Shown here: positions 1-13,200 of the stretch, one piece after another | Layout: each line of letters starts with the position of its first letter | Position numbering within the stretch: position 1 is the first letter of the stretch | Origin: Pomphorhynchus laevis | Taxonomy: Eukaryota; Acanthocephala; Palaeacanthocephala; Echinorhynchida; Pomphorhynchidae | DNA: 64,000 nt | Direction: 5' to 3' | Assembly: GCA_012934845.2 (NCBI GenBank) | Contig: WNNJ02000433.1 | Span: 62,001-126,000 of the forward strand | Notes under the pieces: model-generated | Seen by the model: the letters and a program-made list of their open reading frames with translations, nothing else | What the model was told of the DNA's origin: nothing | Databases searched by the model: none | Made by a program: the position numbers and the translations under genes

Positions 1-595
1 GTTAAAAAATTTTATAATTTTTCTGAAGATTTCCAAGCCATCAGGTGAACATAAAAAGCGGAATCTAAGAAATACAGATTTTAAAATATAACGCTGACAT
101 TATTCTTGCATTGGCACAAATAAAGTTACAAAATCTGGTTTTCATGTAAAACTACTTTTAGGCCACTTTTAAAACCACTTAGAGTCATTCATGTTATTTT
201 GTAGTCATTCAGGATATTTTCGAAAAAATGTTATACATAAATAATAAATCGATTAATAATAAAACTATTCGCTTTAAAAAATTACTTCGTTAATTAATTA
301 ATTAATTATTAATTTATAAATAAATAAATTTATTATTAATTAAATTAATTATTAATAAATTAATAATTATTAATATTATTATTAATAATTATTATTAATA
401 ATTATTATTATAATTATTATTCGATCATTAAAAGTGAAAGCTTATTATTGATTAATAGATTTTTGTAATAAATTTTATTTTAGAATATCTTGTAACGATG
501 GATATTTAAAATTGGGACGATTTAAGTTGAGTCCAGGTCAACTGAAGCGCAATTTTCTAAAGCTTAACTTTGAATGTAAAAGGGCAAGTAGGTAG
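1..595 (+). other. TPP2 intron, AT-rich
   Basis: No coding segment matches the TPP2 block that should precede the exon at 596, so that exon lies upstream of the window. Bases 285-430 are almost pure A/T with TAAT and TTAATTAA runs. Confidence 0.6.
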
Positions 596-1267
596 AATTT
601 TACAATGAACTTTCGGGTTTTTATGCTAACAATTCGTTTAGCAATTTTACTTCGCAATGAGCAATTGAGTACGGTTGAGTGTCCTAGTGTATTTATCGCG
701 CACACAAATTTCCACAATGTGGATTTGCCATTCACTTCAGCGTGCTCTAAGAAAGTCATAAAGTTATTTCCAGGACAGACATCAGAAATAAACTTCATGG
801 TTGATACGAATAATATATTGGAAATTTGTATTGGCAAATTCTGGAATTCGACAAGCGACGGAATCTCTATCCTTTCAGCTTATGTCATTTGGTCACCTAT
901 TATTTGCACGAACTCAGATATATGGCTGTCCAGTTCTTCTTTATGTACAAATATCCGAATGTACCTTGCCTTCGATCCTAAGAAACTTAATTCTGACATC
1001 ATCCACGAATGTTCTTCAATTTCCGACGATGTTGTTCAAACGAACTCACAGCAATGTCAGTCTAATAACGATCATGACGAATACAATAATCTTTGCTCTT
1101 TTATTAAACTGCCTGGAATTGTTAACAACGGTGATGTACAAGTATCCGTTGAATGGACAAGCTGGTTATTTTCTGTTCGTCCATCGGATACACAGATACA
1201 ACTTGTAACAACACTCAAAAGCAAGAAGAATCTGTTTCGTAGACAATTCACTTACAAGTTTTCAACG
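596..1267 (+). CDS. TPP2: TPP2 exon (224 codons), first visible
   Basis: Open from an acceptor AG at 594-595 to a GTAAAA donor at 1268, in phase 0 at both ends. The in-frame TAG at 593-595 is removed by the acceptor, so the ATG at 605 is an internal codon, not a start. It encodes the beta-rich region after the TPP2 catalytic domain, including [22 protein letters not shown] and [13 protein letters not shown], which parallel AFPVLGGKAIEFCI, CIARWWAS and LKNWVQTLRPVS in the human enzyme. The acceptor's pyrimidine tract is poor, so the exact 5' edge could shift by a few bases. The open frame runs on to 1333 past the donor. Confidence 0.85.
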
Positions 1268-4200
1268 GTAAAATTCGTCTCACATAATAATTTTATAAGC
1301 ACTTGGTATTTTAATAAACTCGTTCTTAATTGAAATCAATATTTAATATTAAATATTTAATATGTTTATTTATGTATATTTGGCGAAGCATCCCGAGAGT
1401 GCAATTAAAAAGGACTGTTCAAGTTCAATTTTTACAATTGATAAGGGCTGCGTGTCCAGCCAAAATATCGATAACATTGTTTTTTGATTTGCACTCTCGG
1501 GATGCTTCGCCACAAACATATTGATTTTACACCAAATGTAATCTTGTTTGAATTTATTTGTATTTTACTTTAAAACGTTAATACGTTTCCCGATGATATC
1601 GCCGTGCGCTACAGCTATGCAAAGACGCCCCTCCTCGCTGCCCTTGCGGCTCAACGATATCACTTGTGCATTACATATCATGCCCTAATGCAGGCCACCT
1701 CTCGATCAGGCACGACTCAGTACGAGACATAATCGCAAAGACACTCACCGTAGATTGCGACAATGTATCTGTCGAACTAATGTTTCATCCGATCGACGCC
1801 AAAATTCGTTACTGTTTCTGTTATTTAATTCTGTTATTTACCGTTTCTGTTATTTAATTATCTTTTCGAATTTAGACTTGTAAAAATGAAATTACAGTAG
1901 ACATTCCTGTTCTTCAAGATATACTGTATGATTGTCCTTTAATTTCACAAATGTGGATGTTATTCGACTCGCATAGGCAGTACCACGGATCCGGTGATGC
2001 TCTTTCGAAGGTATGTGTTACGCTGTGATAAATTTTAAAATTCATATCAGACCATTTTTACGTTTTATCGGACATTTGTCTTTCAATTAAACGAAATGAA
2101 ACAGTCAAATATTAAAGATTTATATACAACTGTCATTGACAGTTCTTTGACAAGTTTACAGGCTTTAGAATAACCAATAGTATTTGCATTTCACACATTT
2201 TTATAAAAAGTATTGGACTTTTCTAAAACTATTATGCTTTTGCTAGTTTTATTTCTACTTAATTAATGTTTTTATATCAATTTATTTCACAAAATAATAA
2301 TAAAGATCGATAATTTTTTATTTGTAATATTTATTATAGACACTACACTCTTAATATGCTAGGTGTTTGAAGTAATTAACGCCTTTATAAAGTAAATAAG
2401 GCATATATGCGAAGTTGTGAACATAAATGTTTTTATTTTATTATTAATTTAGTTAAAATTATTAAAATTATTAAAGCTACGAATTAAAATTATTTGTTGG
2501 ATTTGTTATAGTGCCTATCACAATTAATAGAGAGTCATCAATTATTAGAGTCACCAAAATGTGACTACAATTTACATCTTGAAACTTAAATAAGCTATAC
2601 AGCAACATTTTTTTCAATATTAAATTTTAAAATACCTCATTATATATTAAATATAATAAGATAATATTATATATTATATAAATATTATAAATATTATCTT
2701 CAGAAAATATTATCTTCTTTATTATTATATTATCTTAAATATCCAATAATATCTGATAATTATAATATAATATAATTAATAATTATTTTATATTATCTGA
2801 TATTATCTTTTATACGAAGATTAAAAGTTGTTCTTTGAAAAAATAATTTGTAGAAATAAATATTCTCTAAATAATAAGCTAATGTAATGCTATTAGTGTT
2901 AATAGCATTAATCCAAGTTCCCAAAAAGTGTACTTTTGTACCTTTGTAGCACTAAATTATCGATAGGATAACTGCGTCAATAATAGGAAACCTGTCCAAC
3001 TTCCTGTATAACACCGAAATTGATACGACATTATTTTTCTGTTAAAAAATAATTGAAAAGTATAAATCAACAAAATATTATTAAAAATAAATTTTAAATC
3101 AAAAAAATCTTTATGGATTGATAATAAATGATATACTTTGTATTATAATACGATACTAGATAATCAAATTTAATCAGATTTAATCAGACGATAGTGGTTT
3201 CAGAGTTGGCCATCTTGTCTCCTTAAAATACCAATAATATCTGATTTATTCTACTGGCAAGTTATTATTGACACGTGGACTTTGTTTTCCTGGTAATATA
3301 ACCTCTGTCAGAAATACTGAAACTATATATTCTTGATACGACATTATTTTTTCTGCTAACCTCCTATATCGAAAGTCGAGGAATAGGAGCCGAAACCTGA
3401 TAAAATAGCCGTTCCTCCTGCTGATCTATAATCCTTATTATGTTACATCGTTTGTTATTTATTTTAAATTTCAATTTTTTATTTTAACGTGATATAAATA
3501 TAAATTGTATAAAATCTTAAATAATTATTTATTATTTATCTTTATTTTGAATTATAATATAGTATAAAATACAAAGACATAGTTATCTAATCTGATTCGT
3601 TCTACTGACAAGTTATTGTTGATCCGTGGACTTTGTTTACCCGGTAATATAACCTATGGCAGAAATACTAAAACTATGTGTTCTTGATACGACATTATTT
3701 TTCCTTTTTGTGAAAAGTCATAATTTATATTGACTTGTAGTAAATAAATTAATAAAAATATCTACTTCCTTTATTAATTGGGCTGAACGTGGTCTGAAAA
3801 TATTCAGTAATAAAATTCTTTACAAAATTCTAAATTCATTGACTGGAGTTTCGTATGTTGATCTTGCAGCACGATTGATGCAATTTTTGCCAATTTTAAA
3901 CTAATAAAAATTATCTAATGCTATCATCATAAGTTTCCACCTTTTTATTCTTGATTTTAGCGTTGCCATTTGTTTTTATTTGCCTTTATCGCAATTTTTA
4001 TCAAATTTTCTATCGGATGCAAGCACAATCGAATAAAACGTAGCTATTTCCAGCTTCTCGTGATATTGGAATGGATTAGAATAGATTAGAGAAATTAGAC
4101 GGAGCCAGATGACTGACGATACACACGTCCATTAAGAACCTCTCTGTTTTATACCCGAACAAATCATTGCATTCGATATCAAGTTTGGCATTCTGATCCA

Positions 4201-7200
4201 ATGTCTCAAATATTACTTCACTTGCTAGTTTTTGAAGGCATTGTCCAATCGATACTGAGCAAAATATTTTAGTGAGATCCTTCGCTATCTTGTCTTTTAC
4301 GATATTATGTCTTATAAACAGTAGTCCACTTTTTTGGCATGCCAGACAACGTAGAATGTTAAAGGTGTTTCCACAAAGACAAATCCCTGGTGTATTAGGA
4401 TGATTCCATTTATATATTACAGCAAAATAATCTTAAAACTGTTGCTGTCTTAAATGATAACCAATTCTGCTGATAGGTTTCGATGATAGCCATGTTGATG
4501 CACCTTTGATTGAGTTGCAGTATATGTTGCTCTCAATTCGCTGATTCGTTTTAACTCGTCGAATCTGTTCTTGTAAAACCTCTATTTTAACACGTCAATT
4601 CTGTCATTGTAATACTCATATTTTTTGCTAGCCTTGTATTGTACGCAGCTTGCTTCTGGGCATGATGTAGTCGATTGTCCTAAAAGATAATTTCCCCGAT
4701 AATTAAAACTATGATTCTATATGGTTTTCGGGATTAATTAAGCCTATACCACCATACCGGAGAGGTAACTCAATCAAATTCAAGATATCACTTTCAGGAC
4801 GCATACCGAGCATCGCTGGAATAATGTGAAGACGTAAAACTCTCGATATTCGTCGAATAAGTGTTGACTCATTTATACATATGTATAATAGAAAAGGTTA
4901 TTTAAATTGTAATGTTTGCACTTCTGGTTGTGGCACGACATTACCCTCACATGTATTGTTCCTATGCTTGATACCACAGGACGCTACTAATCAGCCGGGT
5001 CTCGTCAGCTGCTGACCGAGACCTACATTTCTTACTTCGACCCTTATTATCTGTTTACTCCGTACACTGATGCTGCTGGTATTCGAACAACACGTTACTT
5101 CCACTATGCTTGCTGCTACAGTGGTGTAGATATACATTTATCTATATTATTATTTAAAAAGTAAGGGCTAGGAACAATACATGTGAGGATAATGTCACGC
5201 CACAATAAGAAGAATTTTAGCTTACAGATGCAATCAAGTTAAATTAAAAACATTCATTGCAGGTGGCAGCATTAAAAGCAATGATCTGGCTAGTGAATCA
5301 CATATGTAATGTAGGATACTAATAGATCGTTAGAATACGATCCCCTACCGAAAATGATATATAGAAATTTATCTACATCACTGGAGTAGCCAGTCGAGTG
5401 GATGTAACGTTGAATCGCGATACAGTCGTCCTGAGTTCGTATCCGATCAACAACAGTGTACGGAGTGAGCAGATAATAAGTGTCGAAACGTGAAATGTAG
5501 GTCTGGGTCAACAGCTGATGAGACCCACCCAGGCTGATTAGTAGCATCCTGCCGTATTAAGAATTGGAACTATACATGTGAGGATAATATCGTGTCATAA
5601 ACTGAAGAATTTCAGCTCAGAGATGCAATCAAGTTAAATATAATGTTTGTTGAAGCAGTAAAAGCAGCGTGATGATCTTTTTTATCACATCAACTAGATT
5701 AGACAGTATTAGCAACCATTCATTGACCTTTATTGATGCATATTCACGAACAAACTCTGGTTCCAACAGCTGATCTAAGAACTCACAAGCCATCATATAC
5801 TAATTTTAGTCGTAAATCAACAAATACTAATGTGACATTGCTTAGTTTTCCTTAATGAACCAGCAGGCGGCATTTATCTTCGTTGAGATAGAAACCGTAG
5901 TCCTGATTAATTTGTCGTATTAAATCCCATAAATTTTTTAATTTCAACAGGATTTCCAATGCAATGTACGTCATCTGCAAACCACCAGGGATCTACATTT
6001 GGACATGTTTCTTGCAACTACTTTATAAGAGACAATTATGCTGCGGCAAAAGCTATCATAGTCAGGGTATCTCCCTTGAAGCAGGTTCATTCCAAAGTTT
6101 TTTTTGGAATAAAAGACTGTCATCAAACGTCAAAACAGCATCTCTTCCGTTAATCTTTAGAAGAACAGTAGTTAACGCATTTGACTATCGTTCTTTGTAA
6201 AATCTTACAGTTACCTGGTCTGATTAATTAAACAATCCGTGCGTATCACGGCATCTACGTGCCGTAAATGCTGTGATATCTTCCGATTTAGTGTTAGTAG
6301 TAGCTATAAAGATCGCGAAATATGTTATACTTGAAGCTGAACGACTATAGTTAGGTCCGAATTACATAAGCATATACTGTAAGGTAATTGCATTCAAGCA
6401 TGACTGTCAGAATGCTCCTTTAGTACGACGCGCAACTATGATATCTGCAGATATTTCTGAGAACCATCCCGTATAGTGCTTTACTATATCATTAAAAGGT
6501 TCTGTTATAAGAGTTGAATCAATACTAGACATAAAATATATAATTCATCTAATTATTCTCTCACCGATATTTCATGGACTGTATCGTCAAGCGTTAAAAT
6601 ACCTTAGTTCATTCGGATTTTCTAGTAATTTTGTGGCAGCGTTAGTTTTCTCGTTTATCATTAAATTACAAAATCTTCTCATCTAATTGGTGCTGAACTT
6701 TGATATGGATTCTCCAAGACTGCATTTTTATTAAAGACTTGTTTCTTCCGTCACGGAATAAACATTTCTTTCTCTCCATAGTCCGATCCTACTGCTAATG
6801 TTTGATCTAATAAGCGCTTTTTGAAGAATAACTTGGCTAAGTGCAACTGACTTCATAAATATATGTTTAATTTCCAGGGACCTTGAACAAGCCAATGAGT
6901 ACAAGCTAGCTAATGTGTCGATAAACTCATTGCTGGCATTACACTTAAGTAATGAATATATATTTGGCTTCCACTTAATAGCTTTGCTAAAAGCTTGAGA
7001 ATGATTTCTTGACGAGTTAGTATTTAATGGAACTCAATTGATGAAACAGTGCATGATGTAGCTATTTGATGCAATTTAATTGAAGTATCTGGTGTAGTAA
7101 TCAAGCGTGAAGAAATTGAATTACTGACAGAACTGATATCGTTTGCTGGTTGAGAACTGCTAACAAGTATCTGATTCTTAAACTGAGTTTTATTTGTGTA

Positions 7201-10200
7201 ATGATGTGCCAAACAATCTATGCAAAGCTGAGTTGACTTTATACACGGTAATCTAAAGCATCGAGCCGCACGTATATTGTACCGTATTGCACAGTATCTC
7301 GCAGTGGAAGAAGGTTTACCTCTGAGCATAATGTATTACTGTATGTCTTGTTTATTAAAAGTTAGTATAACGAGACGTTTATATCGACAAGATACTTATT
7401 ATCGTATGTTGAAAAACGGATAATTTAAGGTGAAGTCGTCAAGAACTTGGAATAGCAGTTGTAATAACTTTATTATAATCGATTAAAACTCAGTTTAAGA
7501 ATCATATACTTGTTGGCAATTCTCAACCAGCAAACGATATCAGTTCTGCCAGTAATTCAATTTCTTCCGCTTGATTACTGCACCAGATACTTCAATTAAA
7601 TTACATCAAATAGCTACATAATAGCTACAATAGCTACAAATAGCTACATACCAGTTCTTTAATAATCAAAACTGTTAACTCTGGGATTATATATATTATA
7701 TTTTCCAAAGGTAAGTTTGATTTGTTTGACTACAATCCGGTGTAAAAATCTGTTAAAAATACATTTTTGCATATGCTTATTTTAATTCCTTGCGTAAAAA
7801 AATAACATTGAAATGTGTAATTAAAAATTTGTAATTTAAAATTTAAAAATTTGATAAGATTATTATTACTTATTAATAATAAGTAATTAATGCTGCTAAA
7901 ACCTTGTTATCAAAATCCTGAGTTATACGAAGTTAATTAAAATTTTCAATACTTTAATAATAAGATATTAGGTTTGACTATTTTTTATTAACCCTGTATT
8001 TTATGTTTTTATGAATTATCAAGTCTTAAATGAAATTATCTTAATTTAAAATGAAAGATCCATTAATATGATAAATCGCTTTTATTTAAAGAATCTAACG
8101 ATTTTACATTTTGATTGCAAATAGATAATAACGAAGGCTACTACTTTTAAAAGTCAAAATAAATGGTAAATTAGTGCGATTATAATATCATATTTTAATC
8201 ATAAACTGGGTATATTCTAAATTGAAATTTTAAGACTTTGTAAGTCCTTCTAAAATTATATCATTATTTTATTAGCAAATCGCATAGTATAGTTCAAAAC
8301 ATTCTTGAATAAACGTTTGCTTGATACAAATTGACTGATTTCAATTTAATTAAATCTATATTAAAATTAACATTTTTATAATATCACTTAAAAGTAATAT
8401 TTTATGTATTTGAAAAAACTATCCTTGCCAAAAACTGATTTTTGTTGCAAATTGTTTTATAGGAAACATAAATCAGTTCGTGGAAAACAATTTCTGATTT
8501 GCTTGATTAACCACCAAATCCGTATAGAGTACGGCCTTGTCTCTTAAGTGAATATACAACATCCATTGCAGTAACTGTTTTGCGCTTACCGTGCTCTGTA
8601 TAGGTAACGGCGTCACGAATTACATTTTCAAGAAATGATTTCATCACGCTTCTTGTTTCATCATAAACAAGACATGATATCCTTTTAACCCCACCACGTC
8701 TGGCTAATCTTCTAATCGCAGGCTTTGTAATACCTTGAATATTATCACGAAGAATCTTCTTGTGACGTTTTGCTCCGCCTTTTCCTAATCCCTTACCACC
8801 TTTACCACGACCGGCCATTTATAGTTTTTAAAATAATAAGCAATAAAGAGGAATTTGTTTCTCATGAATTTATTTTTCTTGTTTTCCGTTGAGAACTAGT
8901 ATTACTCATAAATGTTTTAACGCCTGCTAAAATATTCGTTTTCTTAAATGACATGATGACTACCTGTTGAGATAAATGCAAAATTCCAAAGAACCAAAGA
9001 AATGAGGAAAAAGAAGGTAATCTTATCGACAGAGTTCAAAGCAAGCAATTGTGAGGAATAATTAAATCTGAATGTTTATAGTAGTAGTTTACGATTAGTG
9101 AGCACTTTAGTCGAAACCCGCTTTGTAGAATGTCATTACTTGACATATGACGTTTTCAAGCTTTACAATTATTTTTATGTGATCAAATAACTACAAAAAC
9201 TGAAAAATGAGTAAACTTCACCTTTAAAGTTTACCTAATTTTAAGAGTATAAATTTCTTGTTTTGTTAAAACGGAATGGTTATCAAACTAATTTTCTCTT
9301 ACATGCTCTGACTCTATAAAAAACGTAAATGGTTATTAGAAGTCCATACGTGACTTTTATTTATCATTTATTTATGTCATTTTTATGTTGTACATTATTT
9401 TAATTTGATTATTCTAATCAAATTAATCTGATTATTAATTTAATTATTCTAATTGACAGTTTCTGCTACGAGATTGGTTCTTCTACTAGATCTAAGCTAT
9501 TACACGATTTGATTCTCTCCGGTCATCCGGTCATTTTACACGATTTGATTCTCTCCGGTCATTTTAATTTGAGAAATACTTTCTAATTGACAGTTTCTGC
9601 TACAAGATTGGTTCTTCTACTAGGTCTAAGCTATTACACGATTTGATTCTCTCCGGTCATCCGGTCATTTTACACGATTTGATTCTCTCCGGTCATCCGG
9701 TCATTTTAATTTGAGAAATACTTTCTAATTGACAGTTTCTGCTACAAGATTGGTTCTTCTACTAGATCTAAGCTATCGTGCTTATCTAATGTTTTATATA
9801 TTGTAAAAGCAAAAGCCGGTCATTTTACACGATTTGATTCTCTCCGGTCATCCGGTCATTTTACACGATTTGATTCTCTCGGTCATTTACCTGACGTCGA
9901 CGCAAACAGTACACTCGTATTCAAAATATAAATATATTTTATTTATATGGATAATGAAATAGTTTTAAAAGTTTTAACGCTCTATTAGCTATAGTATGCA
10001 CTGTAATTACTTTTCGGTGTATTGTGTGTGGAATGAATGATCAGCAAAATGCGTTGACTAAATGTCCAGTGGAAACACTGAGACCATTGAGCGCAAACAG
10101 TGTAAACGCAATGATAAGAATTTTGATTTTCTTTTTATTTCTTCGTTTTTAATGGTCTACCAAGCAGCCATGGCTATTTTTAAGATAAAAGTATGAAATA

Positions 10201-13200
10201 TTTTGTTTATCGTGAAGATAGATCGACTTATCGATTTTGATTTTTCGTTTTTTGAATTTTTGATTTGACAAATAATCAATATTTTACAAAATTCAAGTTT
10301 AATGATATCAGCGAATCAATCCAGTTGCAGAAGAGATATATTTTTCAAATAAATGCATGTTGGTGTAGCAATTTATTTCATGGCTCATAGCAAGATTTAC
10401 ATGTCATGAGTTTCGCTGATGTCTACGTATTTCGATGAGTCTATGTATTAAAAAAATCAATAAAAATTAAATAATTAAATAATAATTAATTAAATAATAA
10501 TAAATATCGATAAATAATTAATAATTGTTATATAAGATTTTATATAATTTATATCAACTTTAAATTTATAATTAAAATTTAAAATAAAAATTAATTTTTA
10601 TAAATTGACTAATAAATAATATACGATGTATTCAAATAAGGTCATCAGGAGGAACTGTCATGTTATCAGATGTCAGTCTCTATTTCTCGATTCTAATCAG
10701 AACTTGCTATTCTGATTTAATCGTAATTGGATCGTTATACTGAAAATACAAATATCTGTAAAATACTAATTAAGATTTATATTCTTAATTTTAGTTCTAT
10801 ATCATTTTTTATACCATTTTATACTTTGTTATCAAATATTTTAAAATGAAAAAATAAAGGATTTTATACAATTTATAAATAATAAATTAAAATTGAAAAT
10901 TGAAATTTAAAATAAAAGTCAATTTTTATGAATTGACTAATAAATAATAGACGATGTATCGGAATAAGGAATAGAGTCATTATAATATATAATATTTTAA
11001 CATCACAATTTATATATAACAAATTAAAATTTAAAATTGAAATTTAAAAAATCAATTGTTATGAATTTATTAATAAATGGACATTTATTAATGACAAAGG
11101 TTATAACCTTCTGGCAGAACAAAGAACATTTATTATCTGTGAAAACAAAGTTCACAGATAAACAAAGTTTGTCAGTTGTACAAATCAAATAATTGAGTTT
11201 ACGTATTTTATACGATATATAAATAAAAATAAAGCTAAATAATAATTATATAAGATTTTATAGAATTTATTATTAAATCAAGTTAAAATTTAAAATTCAC
11301 ATTTAAAATAAAAGTCAATTTTTATGAATTGACTAATAAATAATAAACGATAAATTTGAATAATAAATATATAGACCATCATGGGGAATTGCTGTGTTAT
11401 CAAGAAATCAAGAAATTGAATCTAAATTCTTCCGAAGAACTAAATATTTTCATAAACATTATTATTATAGGTCAAAAGTTACTAGCCGCAAATGGCTGTT
11501 TCAACTGTTCACAAATTTTGTTTTCAAAACATTAAATATCAAAATAGATCCACGCATCCAAACCGGAATTGACAATCCACTTCAACAGCAGCTTTTTGAA
11601 GTGACGATACCTAGCAGCACTGGCAAGTTTCTCAGGTAACAAATTTTAAAAATACAATGAGTGGTGGGAAAGCCTATTCACACCCCTGACTTTACCGTGT
11701 GCGAATTTAAACAGCGCGAGAGAGTGACGTCTGTGACTCGAATTGCATATTTGTATACAAGATGATAGGAAACATGCCGTTCCATGAACTAAGAGTCACA
11801 TCGCTGCGAGGTCTAAATATAGTAGCCTTTGAGCCGTTGTATAACAATAAGCGTTATATATCTAGTGTTCGCCTCAGAATGTTTCCATTTACTGCAATTA
11901 AAATTTCCAATTAGTAATGTCGGTGATAAAATCAAAAGATATATTAATTAAAGGACAGGTTGTACACCGTATTTTTATTAATATATCAGAAATTAAACCA
12001 AGAATGAATATTTCTTCTCTTGGTTTAATATAGAATTAAACCAAGAGAAGAAATTTATGGCTATACTTATCGCTTAGAGACCGAATAAAAGTTTCGAAAT
12101 GCCTATGCAGTGTATACATTCTTTTGAACAACATGCAATCGAATTCTGGAGGAATTCAACTGCAAGTTGTTTTGCTTCATGTGATGAAAGACTGCGAACA
12201 CTAAGAACACATCACGAGAATCATCATCAGGATGTCGAGCGAACATTGTATTCGGCGAATCGAGTTTTTCCCGACCACAAATTCCGGAGATCAGAAGCGG
12301 TTGTAATAATTAAATCATGCGATCGTTGCCTTAGAATAGATCCAAGTTTGATATGCTGGAAAAAGGGTCACCTCGGAGTCCTTGAGAACTGGACCAGACT
12401 TGCCGTGGACATAACGCATTACGATAAGTGACCTTATCTGAGCTTAATCAATTCTGGACCGAGTCGCTTCTCTGTTTGGAAGCAATTGTCTAACGAATCG
12501 AGCGAATTCGCAGCAAAAGCCATAGAGGATATATTTTTCGAACGCGGTCCTATATAAGTTAATTTCAATAAACTTCAAATTTATGTAAGTTTACATCACC
12601 CCTTTATCCCATCAATTGACTTTAAACTTTATCGTGAAAGAATGGAACATTGTAGCATGTGTAATAGTTCGTTGCAAGGTTGTTGACTGAATCGACATCG
12701 GCATTAAACATATTTGATATGACATGAAATGGATATATTTCATGTCATATATTTTTCATGTCATATATATTTCCTTGTATAGATAAGCGGAAAATCAGAA
12801 GATGTTTGAGACATAACGAATGTTTCTAAATCATTGTTGAAGTAATGGAGGAGTTTGCATATATTTGGAACGAACATTGTTAATTATATCGTTCCATATC
12901 GTAATATGGTTAAGGATGCTAACGTACTTGAAAGATCAAGTTTAATCCTAAGTTTCTAACATAATAAGGGTTCGTTTAAGATATGAGCTAAAATTTCGAA
13001 AGATGTTTTCTGCGAAAGATAAAGAAACCTTTTTAAATATGTCCATTTAATTTTATCGCTGACAGACAAATTACTTTCTATGAGGTCCGGCTAAGATACC
13101 TTCAAGCCGTTAGTGACTATTATAACAAAAACAATATTCTAAAATACTTTAATGCTTTGGCGAAATATGCCTCTTTCAAAAGTGACACTTTATGTAATCG

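Larger units (their letters stand above)
4100..6720 (-). pseudogene. Decayed RT/restriction-like-endonuclease element, interrupted by SINEs
   Basis: Read on the minus strand, pieces of the 47.3-49.9 kb family appear in order. Around 6030-6160 there is a [14 protein letters not shown] and a PLTMIAFA-like stretch. Around 5930-5990 is [17 protein letters not shown], the YADD catalytic block. Around 5700-5760 is [16 protein letters not shown]. At 4730-4880 is IPAMLGM...[14 protein letters not shown]. At 4130-4420 are [26 protein letters not shown] and [15 protein letters not shown], the zinc knuckle and nuclease. The frame is heavily broken. The order is right except that 4915-5690 is an inserted SINE cluster. 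Confidence 0.75.

Noticed and set aside
605-1333. A stand-alone 242-codon gene starting at ATG 605
   Set aside because: The translation matches the interior of TPP2 from the first codons. A donor at 1268 joins it in phase to the exon at 1876.
5391-5444. A functional tRNA gene
   Set aside because: The A- and B-box-like sequences are correctly spaced, but no acceptor or anticodon stem forms. The unit is a repeated SINE.
8430-8506. Histone 3' stem-loop after the H4 stop
   Set aside because: No GGCTCTTTT-type stem or purine-rich downstream element is present.
11394-11639. An extra TPP2 exon
   Set aside because: The exons at 2010 and 15443 already join without a gap in the family alignment, and the sequence does not resemble TPP2.
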